A DNA stretch of 43,105 bases from Salegentibacter salinarum. GTDB lineage: Bacteria > Bacteroidota > Bacteroidia > Flavobacteriales > Flavobacteriaceae. The stretch lies in contig NZ_FUZC01000023.1 in NCBI RefSeq assembly GCF_900168115.1, positions 1-43,105 of the forward strand, in the 5' to 3' direction. Within the stretch, counting starts at the first letter, position 1. The number at the start of each line of letters is the position of its first letter. Position numbers and translations under genes: made by a program. This document shows, one piece after another, positions 1-8,976 of this stretch. Below the pieces are notes generated by a model that was given only the letters and a program-made list of their open reading frames with translations, made no database searches and was not told where the DNA came from.

Positions 1-168
1 ATCAAGCTTGGCCTGAACAAGTGGAAAGCGTGGGAATATGCCAACACGAGGAAAAGCTACTGGCATACAGCTAACAGCTTTATCCTCAAAAGGACTATTA
101 CCATCCACAGACTGAGACAGGCTGGTTACACTTCTCTTCTGGACTATTACCTTAAAGTTAGAACGTAA
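1..168 (+). CDS. Group II intron reverse transcriptase/maturase, C-terminal end (partial)
   Basis: The reading frame is open from the first base and stops at 166-168, giving 55 residues. The sequence contains WEYANTRKSYWHTANS followed by IHRLRQAGYTSLLDYYLKVRT, which I recognise as the C-terminal tail of bacterial group II intron maturases. The protein is a reverse transcriptase and splicing helper for its own intron RNA. The rest of the gene lies to the left of the window. The stop codon is followed at once by intron RNA structure, as expected for an ORF carried in intron domain IV. Recognition is by motif memory only, but the combination with the downstream RNA makes it firm. Confidence 0.9.
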   Translation: MKLGLNKWKAWEYANTRKSYWHTANSFILKRTITIHRLRQAGYTSLLDYYLKVRT

Positions 169-252
169 ATTAGGGAACCGCCCAGTACGGAACCGTATGC
201 TGGGTGGTGTGGGAGGACAGGTAGGGAAATAATCCTTACCTTTCTACCCGAT
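169..252 (+). ncRNA. 3' end of group II intron (domain V/VI region)
   Basis: Directly after the maturase stop lies a hairpin, CCGCCCAGTACGG at about 178-190 pairing through an AA turn with CCGTATGCTGGGTGG, followed by GTGTGGGAGGACAG. This is the layout of the catalytic terminal domains in Bacteroidota group II introns. A second short stem, GGTAGGGA with TCCTTACC (one G-T pair) at about 220-240, fits domain VI. The intron probably ends at CTACCCGAT near 252. The 3' splice point is an estimate, because the flanking target is not available for comparison. Confidence 0.75.
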
Positions 253-426
253 CCTAAAATTCTGGTAAAATCTAAAACGGATCAAGCCTAATTGTTGTGT
301 TTACGCAAAAGGTGAGATGTTAGGAGTTCAGTTCAATTGCTTTAAGATAACTCTTTTATTGTTTTAAAATATTAGATTAGTAGAATTATTAAAAAAGTTT
401 ACACAATTGTATGAATGACGTGTTCT

Positions 427-2061
427 ATGAAAATAATTTTATTCCTCACCCTATTTACAATATTTTTTGTTTCAAATTTAGTTGCGCAGGAAGAAATTCC
501 TCACTTACAACAGGTAGGAAATAAATACCAGTTGGTGGTTGATGGCAAACCCTATATTCTGGTAGCAGGAGAGCTTGGGAATTCCACAGCCAGTACTATG
601 AAATCTATGGAACCCGTTTGGCCACGGCTTAAAGAGCTGAATCTTAATACAGTTTTACTTCCTATTTATTGGGAGTTATTTGAACCTGAAGAAGGAAAAT
701 TTGATTACAAACTAATAGAGGATTTAATTCTGGAAGCACGTAAGAATGATCTTAAACTAGTAGTCCTTTGGTTTGGCTCGTATAAAAATAGTATGTCCAG
801 TCATGTGCCATCCTGGGTGAAGTTAAACCAAAAGCGATTTCCCCGGGCTGTAAGTAAAGAAGGGCAAAGCCAGGAGATTCTCTCAGCTTTTTCAGAAAAT
901 AATATAAAGGCAGATTTGAATGCTTACCAACATCTTCTTAGATATATTAAAAAAATTGATGGCTCCCATCATACAGTTATCCTTATGCAACCTGAAAATG
1001 AAATAGGGATGTTGCCATCGGCTAGAGACTATCACCCTCTCGCAAATCAAAAGTTTAAGGAAGAAGTCCCCAAAGAGCTAATGGATTATATAATTAATAA
1101 CGAACAGAATTTAAACCCTGAATTTTCTAAAATTTGGAAGGATAATGGAGCCAAAGAGCAAGGCAGTTGGGAAGAAGTTTTTGGAAAGGGACTTCATACA
1201 GATGAAATTTTTATGGCTTATTATTTTTCGCGTTTTGCTGATGAGGTGGCTGAAGCAGGAAAAAAAGAATACCCATTACCCGCTTATGTCAACGCCGCAC
1301 TCAATCGTCCGGATGTAAAACCGGGAGATTACCCAAGCGGAGGTCCGCTTCCACATATCCTTGATGTCTGGAAAGCAGGATCTCCTAATATTGATTTTTA
1401 TTCCCCCGATTTCTATAATCCCCGATTCAAGCATTGGAATGATTTATATGAAAGACAGGGAAATCCATTATTCATACCGGAACATGATTTTGATAATACA
1501 GTAGCAGCAAAAGCTCTGTACGCTATTGGACACTATGAGGCGCTTGGATTTGCTCCTTTTTCCATAGAACAATTATCCGAAGAACCCTTAACACCAAAAG
1601 AACAGAAATTAGCTGAGGTGTATGAAATAATTCACCAAATCAAACCCATTTTAGATGCTAACAGAGGGCAAAATCAAATAGAAGGAGTTTTGTTGGATAA
1701 GGAAGTAAATGAAAAGACATTCACCTTGGGCGACTATGAGTTCACAGCAGAACATACCTTTAATTTAGGATGGGAGCCCAATTCGGGTGGAGATATTTGG
1801 GAACCATCGGCAGCAATTATTGTTCAAACAGCCGAAAATGAGTTTTATTATGCGGGATATGGGGTTTCTCTAAAAATGACAAACCTAAAAAAACCTAATT
1901 CCCAAGTAGGAATTTTAAAAACAGATCGTGGTTATTTCCGTGATGGGAAATGGAATGTTTTTCAGCATTTAAACGGAGACCAAACACATCAAGGAAGGCA
2001 CATTCGTTCTTTTATTGATGATGTTTCTATACAGAGGTTTACTTTATATGAATACAATTAA
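427..2061 (+). CDS. GH35-type beta-galactosidase-like glycoside hydrolase, secreted (DUF5597-like C-terminus)
   Basis: The likely product is an exo-acting glycosidase of the GH35 clan-A barrel group, exported to the periplasm. An ATG at 415 is also possible. The ATG at 427 gives a cleaner signal peptide (MKIILFLTLFTIFFVSNLVAQ), so I chose it. The N-terminal half shows the barrel motifs WPRLKELNLNTVLLPIYWELFEPEEGKFD and LVVLWFGSYKN. MQPENEIG holds the expected acid/base Glu, and FIPEHDFD near residue 350 may hold the nucleophile. The tail around RGYFRDGKWNVFQHLNGDQ resembles the DUF5597 domain of GH35 proteins. Length (544 residues) is normal, with no frameshift. It stands alone between the intron remnant and decayed genes, so its link to the loci further right is uncertain. 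Specificity (galactose or another sugar) cannot be read from the sequence. Confidence 0.8.
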   Translation: MKIILFLTLFTIFFVSNLVAQEEIPHLQQVGNKYQLVVDGKPYILVAGELGNSTASTMKSMEPVWPRLKELNLNTVLLPIYWELFEPEEGKFDYKLIEDLILEARKNDLKLVVLWFGSYKNSMSSHVPSWVKLNQKRFPRAVSKEGQSQEILSAFSENNIKADLNAYQHLLRYIKKIDGSHHTVILMQPENEIGMLPSARDYHPLANQKFKEEVPKELMDYIINNEQNLNPEFSKIWKDNGAKEQGSWEEVFGKGLHTDEIFMAYYFSRFADEVAEAGKKEYPLPAYVNAALNRPDVKPGDYPSGGPLPHILDVWKAGSPNIDFYSPDFYNPRFKHWNDLYERQGNPLFIPEHDFDNTVAAKALYAIGHYEALGFAPFSIEQLSEEPLTPKEQKLAEVYEIIHQIKPILDANRGQNQIEGVLLDKEVNEKTFTLGDYEFTAEHTFNLGWEPNSGGDIWEPSAAIIVQTAENEFYYAGYGVSLKMTNLKKPNSQVGILKTDRGYFRDGKWNVFQHLNGDQTHQGRHIRSFIDDVSIQRFTLYEYN

Positions 2062-2104
2062 ACCAAGCCCTGTCTCGAAAATTAAACAATGTTCCTGCTG
2101 AATG

Positions 2105-2128
2105 CCTCGTGAGCTTGCTCCGAGGTAG
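2105..2128 (+). repeat. REP-like hairpin with GTAG foot
   Basis: CCTCG at 2105-2109 pairs with CGAGG at 2121-2125. GAG/CTC extends the stem after a bulged T, leaving a small loop. GTAG follows the hairpin directly (2125-2128). It lies 44 bases after the glycosidase stop. This looks like the REP palindromes mobilised by RAYT-type transposases in flavobacteria. It could also act as a terminator, but there is no T-run. I see only this copy in the window. Confidence 0.4.
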
Positions 2129-2154
2129 TTTACTAAAAGATTTATTTTTTATAA

Positions 2155-2983
2155 TTGGTATATTTGACATCAAAGTGTTATAATTTTCCTTTTTGGCTAC
2201 TCACTGTATATGAGATATACCTATTTCTTCTTTTTGCCCTCATCTTTGGGGCTTCATCATTTTCGCAGACCGAAGAGCAATTATCTCAATTAGCTTTTGA
2301 TGATATTAGGGATTCTATTCGTAAGGACAGGTTTTCTGATAGGACTAAAGCAATCAACGCTGCGGAAGCATATATTCTAAGGGGAAAAAGAGAGAATGAC
2401 AAAACCGAAGAATGGTTAGGGAAGCCATTGCACTAATTTATGTTCGATTCAGATTGTATGAGGATGCCAATAAGCAATCTGAAAAAACCCTTGAATTTGC
2501 TCAAAATAACAGCCTTCCTGAGCTCGAGATGAGATCACTCTCTTTACTTGAAGACCTGCAGCAAGCGGTAACGACAGATAAGCGGCTTCTCTATGATAGT
2601 AAATTGTTAGAATTAGCAGAAGTCAATAATGATTAGCAATATAGAAAAACGGCGCTTAACAAATAGCTGCTGTCCAGGATTTAAGCGGCAATACAGAAAA
2701 GGCTATAAACACTTACAAGAAATCATTGCTACACTACCAAAACAAACCTCTCGATTCCAATTTTACTCAAATAAATAAGAATAGCAGTATTGTTTCACAA
2801 TATAGCAATTTGGCAATTGCGCACTTAAAATTAAAACACCTGGATTCTGCAAAATTATATGGTGCATACATTAAAAAGTTTAAGGAAAAACAACTGGATT
2901 CTTGCTATTCAGCCTATACTTATACGATTGATGGCAGGATTTATCAGGGGCAGCTAAGATTTAACCATTACCGTCAATGGTAA
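2155..2983 (+). pseudogene. Decayed TPR-repeat protein, probably a TPR-type transcription regulator
   Basis: Three overlapping pieces in different frames read as one protein. The first (2155-2436) has a hydrophobic signal-like start ending in SSFSQTEEQLSQLAFDDIRDS. The second (2412-2636) reads RLYEDANKQSEKTLEFAQNNS and SLPELEMRSLSLLEDLQ. The third (from about 2660) reads IAAVQDLSGNTEKAINTYKKS and LAIAHLKLKHLDSAKLYG. The helix pairs are tetratricopeptide-like. Flavobacterial regulators with this pattern usually end in an AraC or LuxR HTH, but no such domain follows before the next gene, so the gene is both frameshifted and truncated. No function is expected from the fragments. Confidence 0.7.
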
Positions 2984-3068
2984 AATAGTATAAAAATATA
3001 TTCAATTTTGAGAGTCCAACGAAAATATCGTATTTTGCTACTATTAACTTTAGTATACACGCAACTCA

Positions 3069-3830
3069 ATGGGGACAGTAGATAGGCATCAAATAATTAT
3101 TGAAAAAATTAATAAAGATGGACAAGTAAAGGTTCAGGACTTATGTGATGAATTTGATGTATCTTCTGTAACAGTGCGTAAGGATTTAAAATTCCTGGAA
3201 GAAAAGGGGTTACTTTATAGAATGCATGGTGGTGCAACACATACTAACCCGTATACAACGGATAGACATGTGAATGAAAAAGAGAAAATTCACCTTCCTG
3301 AAAAAATGGGAATTGGGGAAATAGCAGCGAAGATGGTTACTGCAAATGATTCTATCCTAATCGCTTCCGGTACTACAGTTCTGTCTTTAGCTAAAAACAT
3401 TAAACCTCTTGAAAATTTAACTGTTATAACCCCGGCACTAAATGTAGCCCTTGAATTAAATCAACATAAAGAAATTGAAGTAATTCAATTAGGTGGTATA
3501 CTTCGTAAACGTTCCTCTTCAGTGACCGGTTTATATGCTGAGAATAATCTTTCTGATTTTTCGTGTTCAAAATTATTTCTAGGTGTGGATGGTATTGACC
3601 TGGAGTTTGGACTTACCACGGCTAATATGATGGAAGCGCGGCTTAATAGGGAAATGATAAAAGTCTCTCAAAAAACAATTGTTCTTGCTGATTCTACCAA
3701 GTTCGGAAAACGAGGATTTGGCAGGATCTGTGGATTTGATAGTATCGATGAAATTATAACCGATACCGGGATCTCTAAATTCACAAGAGAGGCACTAGAG
3801 GAACACGGAATAAAGATTACAATTGTTTAA
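3069..3830 (+). CDS. DeoR-family transcriptional regulator (GlpR/AgaR type)
   Basis: A cytoplasmic repressor-type protein that binds DNA through an N-terminal winged helix and senses a sugar phosphate through its C-terminal DeoRC domain. The DNA-binding part is residues 5-57 (IEKINKDGQVKVQDLCDEF, then VSSVTVRKDLKFLEEKGLL and RMHGGA). The sensor part shows ASGTTVLSLAKNI, GGILRKRSSSVTG, DGIDLEFGLTTA and ADSTKFGKRGF, all standard for the family. Length (253 aa) is normal. It lies between two decayed genes with no operon partner, so its target is not given by position. Family members such as GlpR control glycerol 3-phosphate genes. The only sugar-phosphate operon in this window is glpDKF, which makes a GlpR-like role plausible but unproven. 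Confidence 0.85.
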   Translation: MGTVDRHQIIIEKINKDGQVKVQDLCDEFDVSSVTVRKDLKFLEEKGLLYRMHGGATHTNPYTTDRHVNEKEKIHLPEKMGIGEIAAKMVTANDSILIASGTTVLSLAKNIKPLENLTVITPALNVALELNQHKEIEVIQLGGILRKRSSSVTGLYAENNLSDFSCSKLFLGVDGIDLEFGLTTANMMEARLNREMIKVSQKTIVLADSTKFGKRGFGRICGFDSIDEIITDTGISKFTREALEEHGIKITIV

Positions 3831-3939
3831 TTTTAAGGTGAAGGAAATTTTTTGAGGTTCTTCCGTATTTAATCAGCTACTTACGTTATAGTTTATTTCC
3901 CATTTGTGATAGGCATAGAATTTTACCCCTCTAATTAAC

Positions 3940-5119
3940 CTAGAGGTTGAAATCAATTTGAAGTCTATATAGCGTTCGGTCGGTAAGACTATTTTCCATA
4001 TCGTTTAAACTAATATCAGTTTGAATTTTTAGTTTATGTTTTTTAAAATATTTGGATAGTCCTAATGTATATTGATTCTCGATGTGGTTTGGAAACTCGA
4101 ATTTTCGGTCAATGTGGGTTGTGCGTCCTACAAATTCGTAATTATTGTCAAGTAGGTAGCCAATTTGAAAGTTAATACCAATGCCCTCGTTTATTATGGC
4201 ACCGGGTAGGTGTTCCATCAGAGTTTAGAGCTATTGGATTTTCTTCTATCCTATTTGCATATTCACCCATAATGGATAAGTCTTTATATTAAACATTGCA
4301 TCAACAAAATAGGTATTTATATCTGTCTAGTGGAATCCAAAGTCTATACGCATATAGTTACCCATATTGGAACGATTTCTTACCGCATTAATATTGTGGT
4401 CAAATGTAAATCTTCTTGCAAGTGTTTTGATTTATATCGATCTAAATCCGCTTATTCATAAGCGTTAAAATTCCCGAAGGAAAATAATTCTAGCCGTCCC
4501 TTATATTGATAGCCTCCCAGGTTCCCGGATATTATATTTCGCCCTTCACCCTGAGAAAAACTTAAAACTTTTTTAATTAAGAATTTTTCTTCCAAATTGA
4601 GGGGAGCGTACAATTGGACTCCAATATCTCGATCTATATTAAATCGACTATTTAAAAGCGATCGATCTACTAATTGTAAATCTCCCGAAGGAATAACCCT
4701 CTCCCTGTTTCCTGGAAGTTTAGTCTGTCCAGTCCAAAAAACGAAATTTTAAAAATTCCACTTTAGAACGGTATCCAGAATATATCGGGGGAGCATTTCC
4801 AGTAAATTCATTGGAGCCTGAAATGTCTCGATTAGATAGTCCGAGTTCCAATTTATATTCAAGTTTTAGAGTATAAGCAAAACCCTTGAACTTCAATCTT
4901 GCTCTTCTAATGAGGAAGTTGGTTTCTCCTGAGGGGTAGGTATCATCTTCCGGAAAAACCCATTGAGAGGAATATAAGGTTCGAAACCTAGAAGCAAATT
5001 TCAGACGGTAAGACTATCTTTCGCAACTCTGTTAATAAGTTCGGTTCCGAAAGTGTTATGCCAGATATTCCAAGAAGACATAAAAGAAATACCCAAAAGC
5101 ACCTTTTTTTTACTTTCAT
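3940..5119 (-). pseudogene. Decayed phosphate-selective porin (OprO/OprP-like)
   Basis: Read on the minus strand from an ATG at 5119, a signal-like start (MKVKKRCFWVFLLCLLGISG) is followed by pieces in shifting frames. Clear porin O/P motifs appear at about 4740-4560: FWTGQTKLPGNRERVIPSGD, LQLVDRSLLNSRFNIDRD and GVQLYAPLNLEEKF, then LSFSQGEGRNIISGNLGG. The last 92 codons (4218-3940) are open and end in LYRLQIDFNL, a typical C-terminal beta strand. Several stops and frameshifts separate the parts. The intact protein would have been an outer-membrane channel for phosphate or other anions. Losing it beside a phosphate-rich catabolic locus is notable, but the two facts need not be linked. Confidence 0.75.
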
Positions 5120-5650
5120 TTTAATAAGGAAGCAACTATTTTTTAATTAGAATTATAGACTTATAACTAGTTTAACTGGCGTTTGTAATATTATTCTACT
5201 ACTCTCAATCCCCTCTGCCTCTCGCCATAACTTCAAAACTAGTCCATTCAATTAGGCATAATATTGAAAACCTTTTCAGGATCTTTAAGTTTTGTTAAAG
5301 AATTTTCTGTTTTCTAACTATTTGGAATGGTTTCTATATTCATTCTATTATATTCTTAACAGTAAAACGCTATCAAAAATAACAAATGAAAATATAAATA
5401 GAAGTTTTTATGGTTTTAAATTGTTTTCTTTTGTTTTTATTTTTTACATTTGATTATGTTAACCTAATGTGAATTAATGATTTAGTTCGGCAATTTCTCT
5501 ATTGACTATATCGTTTTCGTCCGCTGTGCCGGGTCTTAGACAAGATTTAGCTAACATAAAATTAATGGAAGGACAACTTTTAATCAGAGGAAGAACTGAA
5601 AACTAAATAAAATATTTGCAAACCTAACTTTGAAATTTAATCCAAAAATT
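5120..5650. other. Intergenic region with long leader before susC1
   Basis: About 530 bases without a supported gene. The left half is AT-rich with no recognisable motif. The right half holds a flavobacterial-type promoter (5421-5452) and then a leader of about 190 bases up to the susC1 start. The T-rich spacer of the promoter contains TTTTCTTTTGTTTTT, loosely like DeoR-family boxes, but such runs are common in AT-rich DNA. I found no riboswitch or strong hairpin. Confidence 0.6.
5421..5452 (+). promoter_or_regulatory. Predicted flavobacterial promoter for susC1
   Basis: TTG at 5421-5423 and TACATTTG at 5445-5452 are separated by 21 bases. They match the Bacteroidota -33/-7 pattern TTG-N17-23-TAnnTTTG exactly. 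Transcription would start near 5460, leaving a leader of about 190 bases. Confidence 0.55.
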
Positions 5651-8600
5651 ATGAAAAAAATTTTACAACGATTAATGTTATTAACCTTCGTTCTTGGCGG
5701 TTGGGTTATACATGCCCAGGAAAGACAGGTTTCTGGCGTGGTGGCTGATGAAATTGGTATGCCAATACCTGGGGTTACTGTCCAGGAGAAAGGGACGTCC
5801 AACGGAACCGTTACAGATTTTGACGGGGAATTTTTACTCTCAGTTTCGGATAGCAATAATACTGTTTTGGTCTTTTCCTTTTTAGGCTATGAATCGAAAG
5901 AAGTTACTATTGCATCTCAAACAACATTTAATATTACCCTGGAGGAAGATTCAGAAAGTTTAGATGAGGTGGTAGTTGTGGGTTATGGTACACAAAGGGA
6001 AGAGAACCTCGTTGGTTCCGTTAGTACCGCAGATCTGGGTAACATCGAAGCGCGCCCTTCAGCCGATATTGCCAGTTCTCTGCAAGGAGCAGTGCCGGGA
6101 CTAAATATTCGTTCGGCCTCCGGTGGTGATCCCTCAACAACTCCAGAGATCAATATTCGAGGTTTTAATTCCATAAATGGTGGCTCTCCGCTTATTATAA
6201 TTGATGGGATAGAAGGTGATCTCGCTAATATAAATCCCAATGATATTGAAAGTGTCACAGTATTAAAAGATGCAGGTGCAGCGGCAATATATGGAGCCAG
6301 GGGATCCTTTGGGGTTGTCTTAATAACTACCAAATCAGGTAAGGAAGGTGAGTTCAATGTGGAGTACTCCAATAATATCGGCTTTACAACAAATACTACC
6401 CGAACGGATTTTGTGACTAACCCCTATACCTATGCGAAATGGGTAGATGAAGCTATAGGTTCATACCATAGTGGCTGTTACGTTTGTTATGAAGATGAAG
6501 ACTGGGAAATTGCCCAACAAGTGGGTAATGGTGAACGTGAACCTTTTTATGAACAACAACCTGACGGAACCTATAAATTCTTTGGAAACACTGATTTTTA
6601 TGATGTTTTATTTAAAGATCGAAGATCGCATCAAATAAATAATATATCTGTATCAGGGGGTTCCGAGAAATTAAGGGGGGTAATTTCTGGAAGAACATAT
6701 GAAAGAGAAAAAATTCAAAATATCCAGGATGCTGAAATGAAACGATACAATCTCCAACTTAAACTGACTGCTAATCCTTATGAATGGTTGGAATTAAATG
6801 CTTTAAGTAGGTTTAGCAGTAGGTACGATGAACAGTATGCCGGAACCAAAAATGGTTGGGGTGATGAATTTGGGGTTAGTAAATGGCGAGACCTTTTTCC
6901 TAATCATCCCGCTTTTGTCGATGGATATGGTGTAAGTGTAGGCCGTACCGGAAACGGATATGTTGGTCGACTAGGAGCCTTAAAAGAAGGCGCAGCTCAT
7001 CGTCAATGGACATATGAAAATCAAACGAACACCCTGGGTGCTGAAATAAAGCCGCTCAAAGGTTTAGTGTTAAATATGAATTATAACTATAGCATTGACA
7101 GAACAGATAGAACATTTTCTTATAAACCTTTTAGTTACCTATCAGGAAATAAACTAGAATTATTAGAAAACGAAGGCCTTAATCGGCATAATGAATATCG
7201 TTGGAAAGATTATTATACTGCGATAAATATTTACGGAACCTATACCACGGAAATCGCAGATAAACATAATTTTAAAGTAATGCTCGGTTTTAACCAGGAA
7301 GAGTTTGACCGGGATAGAGTGGGAATGAGAATTGAGGATTTACTCACCAGGGATAAGGCTAATATAGCTTTTGGAACCGAAATGTTAGATATGGAAGGTT
7401 CTACCCTGGAGTGGGCTATTCAAGGGTATTTTGGTCGTTTTAACTATGATTACGACGGTAAGTACCTTTTGGAAATTAATGCTCGCTACGACGGGTCATC
7501 ACGTTTTCCTGAAGAAAACAGATGGGGGTTATTTCCATCTATTGCCGGGGGATGGATCATCGATAAGGAAGACTTTTGGACGCCCTCTTTGGAAAGTGTA
7601 ATTTCTTCTTTAAAGCTAAAAGCCTCTTATGGTAAATTGGGAAATCAAAGTGTAGGTGTAAATACCTTTAGGCAGTTAATTGGAATGGGTAGAACAAACT
7701 GGCTATTTGATGGTGAACAGAGTAACTATGCCAGGGTACCTTCTCCATTGCCGGCTAATATTGGCTGGGAAAAAATAACTTCCACAAATGTTGGTCTAAA
7801 TATGGGATTCTTTGAGGATAAATTAACTACCTCGCTTGAAGTATACGAACGTAATACACGGGATATGTATTTGCCTGGTCAACCGCTTCCTGCAGTTTTT
7901 GGTGCATCAGAGCCTAGAAGAAATTATGCAGCTATGCGAAATAGAGGTTTTGAAGTAACTTTAGGCTATAATGATGAATTTATGGTTTTAGGTTCTGAAT
8001 TATCTTTTAGTGCTCAAGCAAATGTGTCCAATAACAGGGCAGAAATAACAAAATTTGATAACCCAAATGGGTTATTAAGTACTTTTTATGAAGGGCAGCA
8101 AGTAGGTGAAATATGGGGATATCGTATCGATGGCCAGTTTCAGTCAGATGAGGAAGCTGCAGCTTTTCAAAGTGAATACGGAAGAGATAACCTGTTTAGA
8201 GTTTATAGGGGAATTCTGGATTACGGATCAAATAGTGACTGGAATCTCTTAAGAGGAGGAGACCTTAGGTATGTAGATGTTGATGGTGATGGAAGTATAG
8301 ATAATGGAAATAATACCCTGGAAGACCATGGGGATTTGGTACCAATTGGAAATGCATTGCCGCAATTTCCATTTGGTTTTAATATAAGTGCAACCTGGAA
8401 AAATATTGACCTTAGCGTTATTGGTCAAGGGGTTGCAAAACAAGATTGGTACCCTAACGGGCCATTGTACTGGGCAACTTTTCACAGACCTTATACATCT
8501 TTTATCAGAAAAGATCTATTGGATCAGGTATGGGATCCTGCACATCCAAACGATCCAAATAGAATCTACCCACAAAGGCAAAGAGCATATAATGCTTTAA

Positions 8601-8923
8601 GTAACGGTCGTATGTCTTATAATTATAACGATCATTTTTTAACCAATATTGGTTATTTAAGAATTAAAAACCTAACCCTTGGATACACCATTCCACCAAC
8701 TTTTACTAAAAAGGTCAATATAAAGAGGCTAAGAGTTTTTCTTAGTGGAGAAAATATTTTCACGTGGAGTTTTGGAGGTTTAACGAAATACCTGGACCCG
8801 GAAGAGGTGGGAGCCCACGTAAGTTATTCCAATCCAAATAGTGTTAGTGGAAGATCGGCAACGGATACCCAATTGTATCCAATGGGTAAAACCTTTTCGG
8901 CAGGTCTACAAATCAACTTATAA
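5651..8923 (+). CDS. SusC/RagA-family TonB-dependent outer-membrane transporter (SusC1)
   Basis: Outer-membrane barrel that imports oligomeric ligands with its SusD partner, powered by TonB. The upstream in-frame codon at 5630 is TTG. The ATG at 5651 begins a proper signal peptide (MKKILQRLML to HAQ), so I chose it, giving 1090 residues. Order of parts: carboxypeptidase-regulatory-like domain (about 24-100; VSGVVADEIGMPIPGVTV), TonB-box-like LDEVVVVGYGTQ (about 105), plug with IIDGIEGDLANINPNDIES and GAAAIYGARGSFGVV, then a long beta-barrel ending in FSAGLQINL. The next gene is the matching SusD, 53 bases downstream. The barrel gives no direct clue to the ligand. The neighbours (sulfatase, glycerophosphodiesterase) suggest a charged glycoconjugate. 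Confidence 0.95.
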   Translation: MKKILQRLMLLTFVLGGWVIHAQERQVSGVVADEIGMPIPGVTVQEKGTSNGTVTDFDGEFLLSVSDSNNTVLVFSFLGYESKEVTIASQTTFNITLEEDSESLDEVVVVGYGTQREENLVGSVSTADLGNIEARPSADIASSLQGAVPGLNIRSASGGDPSTTPEINIRGFNSINGGSPLIIIDGIEGDLANINPNDIESVTVLKDAGAAAIYGARGSFGVVLITTKSGKEGEFNVEYSNNIGFTTNTTRTDFVTNPYTYAKWVDEAIGSYHSGCYVCYEDEDWEIAQQVGNGEREPFYEQQPDGTYKFFGNTDFYDVLFKDRRSHQINNISVSGGSEKLRGVISGRTYEREKIQNIQDAEMKRYNLQLKLTANPYEWLELNALSRFSSRYDEQYAGTKNGWGDEFGVSKWRDLFPNHPAFVDGYGVSVGRTGNGYVGRLGALKEGAAHRQWTYENQTNTLGAEIKPLKGLVLNMNYNYSIDRTDRTFSYKPFSYLSGNKLELLENEGLNRHNEYRWKDYYTAINIYGTYTTEIADKHNFKVMLGFNQEEFDRDRVGMRIEDLLTRDKANIAFGTEMLDMEGSTLEWAIQGYFGRFNYDYDGKYLLEINARYDGSSRFPEENRWGLFPSIAGGWIIDKEDFWTPSLESVISSLKLKASYGKLGNQSVGVNTFRQLIGMGRTNWLFDGEQSNYARVPSPLPANIGWEKITSTNVGLNMGFFEDKLTTSLEVYERNTRDMYLPGQPLPAVFGASEPRRNYAAMRNRGFEVTLGYNDEFMVLGSELSFSAQANVSNNRAEITKFDNPNGLLSTFYEGQQVGEIWGYRIDGQFQSDEEAAAFQSEYGRDNLFRVYRGILDYGSNSDWNLLRGGDLRYVDVDGDGSIDNGNNTLEDHGDLVPIGNALPQFPFGFNISATWKNIDLSVIGQGVAKQDWYPNGPLYWATFHRPYTSFIRKDLLDQVWDPAHPNDPNRIYPQRQRAYNALSNGRMSYNYNDHFLTNIGYLRIKNLTLGYTIPPTFTKKVNIKRLRVFLSGENIFTWSFGGLTKYLDPEEVGAHVSYSNPNSVSGRSATDTQLYPMGKTFSAGLQINL

Positions 8924-8976
8924 TTTTCCCTTTGAAATAAAAGGTTATCAAAATATAAAAATTAACAATATTCAAA

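Noticed and set aside
5625-5632. TAACTTTG just before susC1 as a -7 box
   Set aside because: Fits the box, but no TTG at the proper distance; 5421-5452 matches both elements.
5983-6372. 129-codon minus-strand open frame inside susC1
   Set aside because: Lies fully within a well-supported SusC gene; composition is a shadow of the conserved plug region, with no recognisable domain.
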